DNA of 9,656 nucleotides from the NCBI GenBank assembly GCA_021163565.1, contig JAGGTT010000286.1:1-9656 (forward strand). Direction: 5' to 3'. The notes beneath the pieces were generated by a model. That model was not told where the DNA came from. It did not search any database and saw only the letters and a list, made by a program, of their open reading frames with translations. This document shows positions 6,863-9,656 of this stretch, in pieces; position 1 is the stretch's first letter; every line of letters starts with the position of its first letter. Source of the DNA: Candidatus Tharpella sp. Its GTDB lineage: Bacteria; Desulfobacterota; Anaeroferrophillalia; Anaeroferrophillales; Tharpellaceae. Made by a program: the position numbers and the translations under genes.

Positions 6863-7029
6863 TTAAGGGTACCTCAAAAAATTGCCTTTTCACCCCAAAG
6901 GGCACAAGTCCCCAATTGCGGCGTTGAACATAGATTTTAATCCTCAAAATACTCAATGTATTCCTGTGGTTAAAATCTATGTTCGCCTTGCACTAGAGCA
7001 AAAATTCTAATTTTTCAAGACACCCTTAA
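6863..7029. repeat. 167-bp hairpin element with terminal inverted repeats between murJ and mltG
   Basis: The outer 21-nt arms (6863-6883 and 7009-7029) both begin TTAAGGGT and end AAAAATT when read inwards, matching at 17 of 21 positions. An inner perfect 15-bp inverted repeat, GAACATAGATTTTAA (6926-6940) with TTAAAATCTATGTTC (6970-6984), encloses a 29-nt loop holding a small AATAC/GTATT stem. Between the arms are a side hairpin (TGCCTTTT 6883-6890 with AAAGGGCA 6897-6904) and a palindrome AAAAATTCTAATTTTT (7000-7015). The right end supplies the murJ TAA stop (7026-7028); the left end stops 23 nt before the mltG ATG. In minus-strand RNA all four outer mismatches become G-U pairs. It has no coding capacity. 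A mobile non-autonomous repeat (MITE- or REP-like) or an intercistronic RNA hairpin are the leading readings. Copy number cannot be judged from one window. Confidence 0.75.
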
Positions 7030-8624
7030 CTCTGACTTTTGCGCCGGCGCCGGCTGACCAGCTGCTGCAGCTCTTGCAGCTCAGGGCTGTGCATGATTTT
7101 AGCACACATAAAATAGACCCCCAGGGCAGCCGCAATTTTAAGTATCAGGCGCAGGCATTCATGAAGGTGTGAGTTGTAGTCGGGAGTTATCAGCGGAATC
7201 AAATCCAGCCCCAGTAAAACGGCGATCATAATCACGGTGGCCAGAATGGTTTGACTGAAAGCCCGGTAGAGGCCGGTTAATTTAATCGTATCTCCTAAAC
7301 GGCGCTTTAACAGAGCCAACAGCAGAAGACAGTTGACGGCACTGGCGATCGCAGTGGCCAGGGCCAGACCCAGGTGCTGGAAAAAATGCATCAGGGTGAA
7401 AGCGCAGACCAGGTTGATCAACAGAGTAAATGCGCCAACTTTGACTGGAGTTTTCGTGTCCTGCAGAGAGTAGAATGCAGGGACGATGACCCTGAGGCCG
7501 GCGTAGGCCCAAAGTCCGGTAGCGTAGGCAATAATTGTCTGGGACACCATCACGGTTGAATGAGATCCGAACTGGCCTCTTTCAAAGAGCAGAAAAACGA
7601 TTGGTTTGCTCAATAGAATCAGGCCCGCCATGGCCGGCAGAGTGATGAAAATCAGGAGGCGCAGAGCGAGGGAGAAGGTTTCGGAAAACTCATGCCACTC
7701 ATTTTTTGCGGCCGCTCGGCTGAGAGCTGGCAGGGTCGCAGTGCCGATGGCTACGGCGAATATTCCTAAGGGGAACTGGATCAGGCGGTCGGCAAAATAG
7801 AGGTATGAAATACTGCCGTCAACCAGATAGGAGGCCAGCAGCGTGTTGCAGAAAATTGTAATCTGGGTAATTGCCAGCCCCAGTAGAGAGGGCCCCATGA
7901 GTATGAGCACCCGTTTGATGGCCGGATGGCGGAAGTTAAACCGCGGCCGCCAGGGAAAACCGTGTCTTTTTAAAACCGGAAGCTGCAGCAGGAGTTGGGC
8001 CAGGCCTCCGCACAGCACTCCAATTGCCAGAGCCAGGGCCGCATTATCCAGGAATGGAGTAAGCCCTAAAACCGCGGCGATCATACAGAGATTAAGCAGT
8101 ACCGGGGCTAGTGCCGGGGTCAGGAAGTGGTTGTCGGCATTTAAAATTCCCATCGCCAGGGCAACCAGGCTGATGAGAAGAATGTAGGGGAACATGATCC
8201 GGTTGAGAAAAACCGCAAGTTCATATTTTTCCGGGGTGGCACTGAATCCGGGAGCGATGACCGAGATTATGAACGGAGAGAAGAGTATGCCGCAGACCGT
8301 TACTATAGTTAAACAGATTGCGGTTAAAGTCATTGCGGTCTGGGCAATATCACGGGCTTCGGTACGTTTGCCGGCGGCCAGGTAGCTTGAAAAAACCGGG
8401 ATAAAGGCAGCCGTCAGAGACCCCTCGCCGAAAAGGCGGCGCAGGAGATTGGGAATCCGGAAAGCGACAAAGAAGGCATCGGCGTAGATTGAGGTGCCCA
8501 GGTAGCTGGCTGTAACCATATCCCGGACAAAACCCAGGATTCGGCTTAAGAGAGTGGCAGAACCGATAATCCCGGCATTTTTGATCAGGTTGTCATTACT
8601 GTTTCTGGATTGGGATCGGGTCAT
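7026..8624 (-). CDS. murJ: Lipid II flippase MurJ (MviN family)
   Basis: MurJ moves undecaprenyl-linked lipid II across the inner membrane for peptidoglycan synthesis (MOP superfamily). The 532-residue protein is hydrophobic throughout, consistent with the 14 membrane helices of the family. The N-terminus has the diagnostic block SATLLSRILGFVRDMV with R28 and R34, then ADAFFVAFRIPNLLRRLFGEGSL with D49, R56 and R62/R63. These align with residues of E. coli MurJ known to be essential (R18, R24, D39, R52/R53). The later block SYLYFADRLIQFPLGIFAVAIGTATLPALS is also characteristic. The tail is short and basic (SRRRRKSQS). The ATG at 8624 has only a weak GGAA ribosome site 6-7 nt upstream. The gene is transcribed towards mltG, another envelope gene. 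Its TAA stop lies inside the end of the hairpin element, so the element may have supplied the stop codon. Confidence 0.96.
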   Translation of the reverse strand: MTRSQSRNSNDNLIKNAGIIGSATLLSRILGFVRDMVTASYLGTSIYADAFFVAFRIPNLLRRLFGEGSLTAAFIPVFSSYLAAGKRTEARDIAQTAMTLTAICLTIVTVCGILFSPFIISVIAPGFSATPEKYELAVFLNRIMFPYILLISLVALAMGILNADNHFLTPALAPVLLNLCMIAAVLGLTPFLDNAALALAIGVLCGGLAQLLLQLPVLKRHGFPWRPRFNFRHPAIKRVLILMGPSLLGLAITQITIFCNTLLASYLVDGSISYLYFADRLIQFPLGIFAVAIGTATLPALSRAAAKNEWHEFSETFSLALRLLIFITLPAMAGLILLSKPIVFLLFERGQFGSHSTVMVSQTIIAYATGLWAYAGLRVIVPAFYSLQDTKTPVKVGAFTLLINLVCAFTLMHFFQHLGLALATAIASAVNCLLLLALLKRRLGDTIKLTGLYRAFSQTILATVIMIAVLLGLDLIPLITPDYNSHLHECLRLILKIAAALGVYFMCAKIMHSPELQELQQLVSRRRRKSQS

Positions 8625-8718
8625 TTTTTTCCGGAAAGTGGTTCAAGAAGGGCAGTTTTTTTCCAAATAGAGGTTTGTAAGAAGATGCCGCACCTTTGCC
8701 TGCTTATGGTTATAATGA

Positions 8719-8733
8719 GTCTGCTGATCAGAC
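8719..8733. repeat. Short inverted repeat upstream of murJ
   Basis: GTCTG and CAGAC flank a 5-nt centre, CTGAT. The dyad overlaps an 8-bp palindrome CTGATCAG when read on the minus strand. It lies just downstream of a plus-strand TATAAT and about 95-110 bp upstream of the murJ start. It may be an operator, but short dyads of this kind also arise by chance. Confidence 0.25.
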
Positions 8734-8811
8734 GGGTGGGATATAACATGATTTATACATTTTGAACAAGATGATTAATTCTATAGCTATAAGCGATTAA
8801 AGACAAATTGT

Positions 8812-8840
8812 TTGACACTTTTAACATGACCAGTTATATA
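8812..8840 (+). promoter_or_regulatory. Probable sigma70 promoter of the arsR-fmdB unit
   Basis: A perfect -35 box TTGACA (8812-8817) is followed after exactly 17 bp by TATATA (8835-8840), a 5/6 match to the -10 consensus. The predicted start is near 8847, giving a leader of about 88 nt before the TTG start codon. A dyad symmetric site lies immediately downstream (8853-8871), a position suited to autorepression by the ArsR-type product. Confidence 0.72.
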
Positions 8841-8852
8841 AGATAGAGATAT

Positions 8853-8871
8853 ATAGATATTTCATGTCTAT
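8853..8871. promoter_or_regulatory. Candidate ArsR-type operator (19-bp dyad)
   Basis: The 19-bp sequence ATAGATATTTCATGTCTAT is an imperfect palindrome: ATAGA/TCTAT outer arms, one T/G mismatch, AT/AT inner pair and a 3-nt centre. It sits a few bases after the predicted transcription start of the arsR-type gene. ArsR/SmtB repressors typically bind AT-rich dyads over or next to their own promoters, so autoregulation is likely but not shown. Confidence 0.5.
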
Positions 8872-8877
8872 TTACAG

Positions 8878-8903
8878 CCCGGTATTTTTTGGTAATATCC
8901 GGG
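8878..8903 (+). other. Leader hairpin upstream of the arsR-type gene
   Basis: CCCGG (8878-8882) pairs with CCGGG (8899-8903), and TATT (8883-8886) pairs with AATA (8894-8897) with one bulged T. The loop is 7 nt. The hairpin ends 20 nt before the GGAGG ribosome site. It may stabilise the leader or affect translation. A T5 run lies several bases further on, too far for a classical attenuator. Confidence 0.35.
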
Positions 8904-8934
8904 ATGATTGTTTTTGCGATAGTGGAGGTCACTC

Positions 8935-9276
8935 TTGGATAAAGATCAGGTTTGTCATCGGGTAGCTGAAGTTCTGAAAGTTCTTGGCCATCCAGTACGT
9001 CTGCAGATTGTCCAGACGTTGTTAACCCAAGAGAGTTGTGTGAAAAATCTGTGGAGTTGTCTTGAACTTTCGCAGGCGACAGTTTCGCAGCATCTCTCAG
9101 TTCTCAAGGGTAAGGGCATTGTCGATTCCGCTCGTGAAGGAGTGGCCATGCGTTATTGGGTAAGTGATGATGTGAGTAAGCTCCTCATTGGTGCCCTGAT
9201 GGAGCATTTCGGAATGGATTGCAGTGAAGCTGCCGCGGCCTCATGTCGGGGAGATAAGCCTGATGCCGCTGTATGA
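8935..9276 (+). CDS. ArsR/SmtB-family metal- or thiol-responsive transcriptional regulator
   Basis: This 113-residue protein is a small winged-helix repressor of the ArsR/SmtB family, which usually leaves DNA when it binds metal or is oxidised. The N-terminal helix reads VAEVLKVLGHPVRLQIVQTLL (11-30), where GHPVR matches the family HPxR motif. The recognition region is LSQATVSQHLSVLKGKGIV (45-63), followed by a wing with REGVAMRYWV. Sensor candidates are C35 and C42 in ESCVKNLWSC, at the place of the ArsR ELCVCDL motif but more widely spaced, plus C7 and a C-terminal pair C96/C104. The start is TTG at 8935, fixed by a strong GGAGG six nt upstream; no ATG in the frame keeps the first helix. 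A promoter and candidate operator precede it. Its stop overlaps the start of the zinc-ribbon gene by 14 nt, implying coupled translation. The inducer is unknown. Confidence 0.9.
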   Translation: MDKDQVCHRVAEVLKVLGHPVRLQIVQTLLTQESCVKNLWSCLELSQATVSQHLSVLKGKGIVDSAREGVAMRYWVSDDVSKLLIGALMEHFGMDCSEAAAASCRGDKPDAAV

Positions 9277-9466
9277 ATATGAGTGTCCCGACTGCGGGGC
9301 GCGTCGAGAGGTCTTGCAGAAGCTGGGGGCCGATGGTAAGTCGCTTGTATGCCAGCAGTGTTCCCGGATCGGTATGCGTCGGATCCTGTCCAGTTGTGTC
9401 AGCTCGCTGACAAAATCTTCTTCCGCCTGTGCCTCAGGGTCTCTCTCCGGCGGCGGATTTACCTGA
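9263..9466 (+). CDS. FmdB-type small zinc-ribbon protein
   Basis: This 67-residue protein starts MPLYEYECPDCG, the hallmark of the FmdB/CxxC-CxxC-SSSS family (putative regulatory zinc ribbon). C8/C11 and C30/C33 form the two CxxC knuckles expected to bind one zinc ion. MRRILSS (38-44) matches the conserved segment after the second knuckle. The Ser/Cys/Gly-rich tail ending in GGGFT, with extra C45 and C56, is typical of this subgroup. The ATG at 9263 was chosen because the family begins there; an upstream ATG at 9224 would add 13 atypical residues read through the arsR frame. GGGGAG about 9 nt upstream is a fair ribosome site. The gene overlaps the arsR-type gene by 14 nt and is followed within 10 nt by a strong terminator, so the two form a complete unit. 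The molecular role of this family is not well established. Confidence 0.88.
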   Translation: MPLYEYECPDCGARREVLQKLGADGKSLVCQQCSRIGMRRILSSCVSSLTKSSSACASGSLSGGGFT

Positions 9467-9473
9467 AACACAT

Positions 9474-9499
9474 AAAAAAACGGGCAGTTGCCCGTTTTT
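9474..9499. terminator. Bidirectional rho-independent terminator
   Basis: A perfect inverted repeat pairs AAAAACGGGCA (9476-9486) with TGCCCGTTTTT (9489-9499), a GC-rich CGGGCA stem flanked by an A run on one side and a T run on the other. On either strand it reads as stem plus T-tract. It therefore ends the plus-strand arsR-fmdB unit and also the convergent minus-strand gene whose stop is at 9542. Confidence 0.93.
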
Positions 9500-9541
9500 A
9501 AGTCATTGATTACAGTAAGCATCGATAGTTTGTGACCATGG

Positions 9542-9656
9542 TTACTTTTTCTGACTCGACTCTTCCAGGTCAATAATCAGCCTGCCGTCGACATAATCTC
9601 TGGTTCTGTATTCCATCAGACTTTCCATCTGTTTGATAGTCTCCGCCATTCTCAGG
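9542..9656 (-). CDS. C-terminal fragment of a sensor/histidine-kinase-like protein (cut by window edge)
   Basis: An open frame enters from the right edge and ends at TAA (plus 9542-9544), giving 37 complete codons. The residues read LRMAETIKQMESLMEYRTRD, then YVDGRLIIDLEESSQKK. The first part is an amphipathic helix of the kind seen at the end of HisKA dimerisation domains. The RTRDYVDGRLIIDL block resembles C-termini of some deltaproteobacterial kinase-like proteins that stop after this helix; this is from memory of the family and cannot be verified here. No HATPase domain can follow, because the frame stops. The start and upstream domains are outside the window. It shares the terminator at 9474-9499 with the arsR-fmdB unit. 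That the frame is coding is well supported by its position next to the terminator; the family call is moderate. Confidence 0.6.
   Translation of the reverse strand, partial: LRMAETIKQMESLMEYRTRDYVDGRLIIDLEESSQKK

Larger units (their letters stand above)
8625..8934. other. Divergent intergenic region between murJ and the arsR-type gene
   Basis: This 310-bp AT-rich region separates the divergently transcribed murJ and arsR-type genes. Its right half holds the arsR promoter, a dyad and a leader hairpin (listed separately). Its left half contains a perfect plus-strand TATAAT (8711-8716) without a good -35 box and an inverted repeat at 8719-8733. No convincing minus-strand promoter for murJ was found; TATAAC/TATATC-like boxes exist but lack a -35 partner at proper spacing. 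A 26-codon plus-strand frame (8685-8765) is too weak to call as a gene. Confidence 0.6.

Noticed and set aside
8685..8765. 26-codon plus-strand frame in the murJ-arsR intergenic region (begins MPHLCLLMVIMSLLIRR)
   Set aside because: It is hydrophobic and resembles a small membrane peptide, but it lacks a well-spaced ribosome site, has no good promoter, contains the TATAAT word, and cannot be distinguished from a chance frame.
9224..9262. Upstream ATG extending the FmdB-type protein by 13 residues
   Set aside because: The family begins MPxYEY, found exactly at 9263, and the extension is just the arsR sequence read in another frame.

Overview
The window is a stretch of Gram-negative bacterial chromosome, with seven protein genes complete inside it, one protein gene cut by the right edge, and one tRNA. 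Protein features point to a deltaproteobacterium (Desulfobacterota/Desulfuromonadota-type): a large soluble GAF-domain histidine kinase, a CheY-like regulator, the MurJ N-terminal signature, and an ArsR/FmdB pair. This taxonomic call is inference from family resemblance, not a database result.

Layout, left to right. A tRNA-Ala(CGC) gene on the minus strand (33-108) has its own promoter-like site. Next comes a four-gene minus-strand operon, read from 5593 down to 281: a galactose-1-phosphate uridylyltransferase-family enzyme, glycogen synthase GlgA, a soluble histidine kinase with three predicted GAF-type sensor regions, and a single-domain response regulator. Gaps between these genes are 14, 12 and 4 nt, and a good sigma70-type promoter carrying a palindrome lies about 150 bp upstream of galT. 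Further right, two cell-wall genes are also on the minus strand: mltG (endolytic murein transglycosylase) and murJ (lipid II flippase). Between them is a 167-bp hairpin element with terminal inverted repeats that begins at the murJ stop codon.

After a 310-bp divergent intergenic region, a plus-strand two-gene unit encodes an ArsR-type metalloregulator (TTG start) and a small FmdB-type zinc-ribbon protein, overlapping by 14 nt. A strong bidirectional rho-independent terminator follows. The window ends in the C-terminus of a convergent minus-strand gene that looks like the end of a histidine-kinase-type protein.

Functional reading. The galT-glgA pair suggests nucleotide-sugar/glucan storage metabolism. 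Its co-transcription with a cytoplasmic sensor kinase and an output-less receiver is the most suggestive gene-level association here. The most unusual non-coding structure is the murJ-mltG intergenic element: its outer arms form an uninterrupted 21-bp duplex only in RNA transcribed in the direction of the flanking genes, because all four mismatches become G-U wobbles. No CRISPR array, insertion-sequence transposase, phage gene or obvious defence system is visible. Most of the window is ordinary core chromosome.
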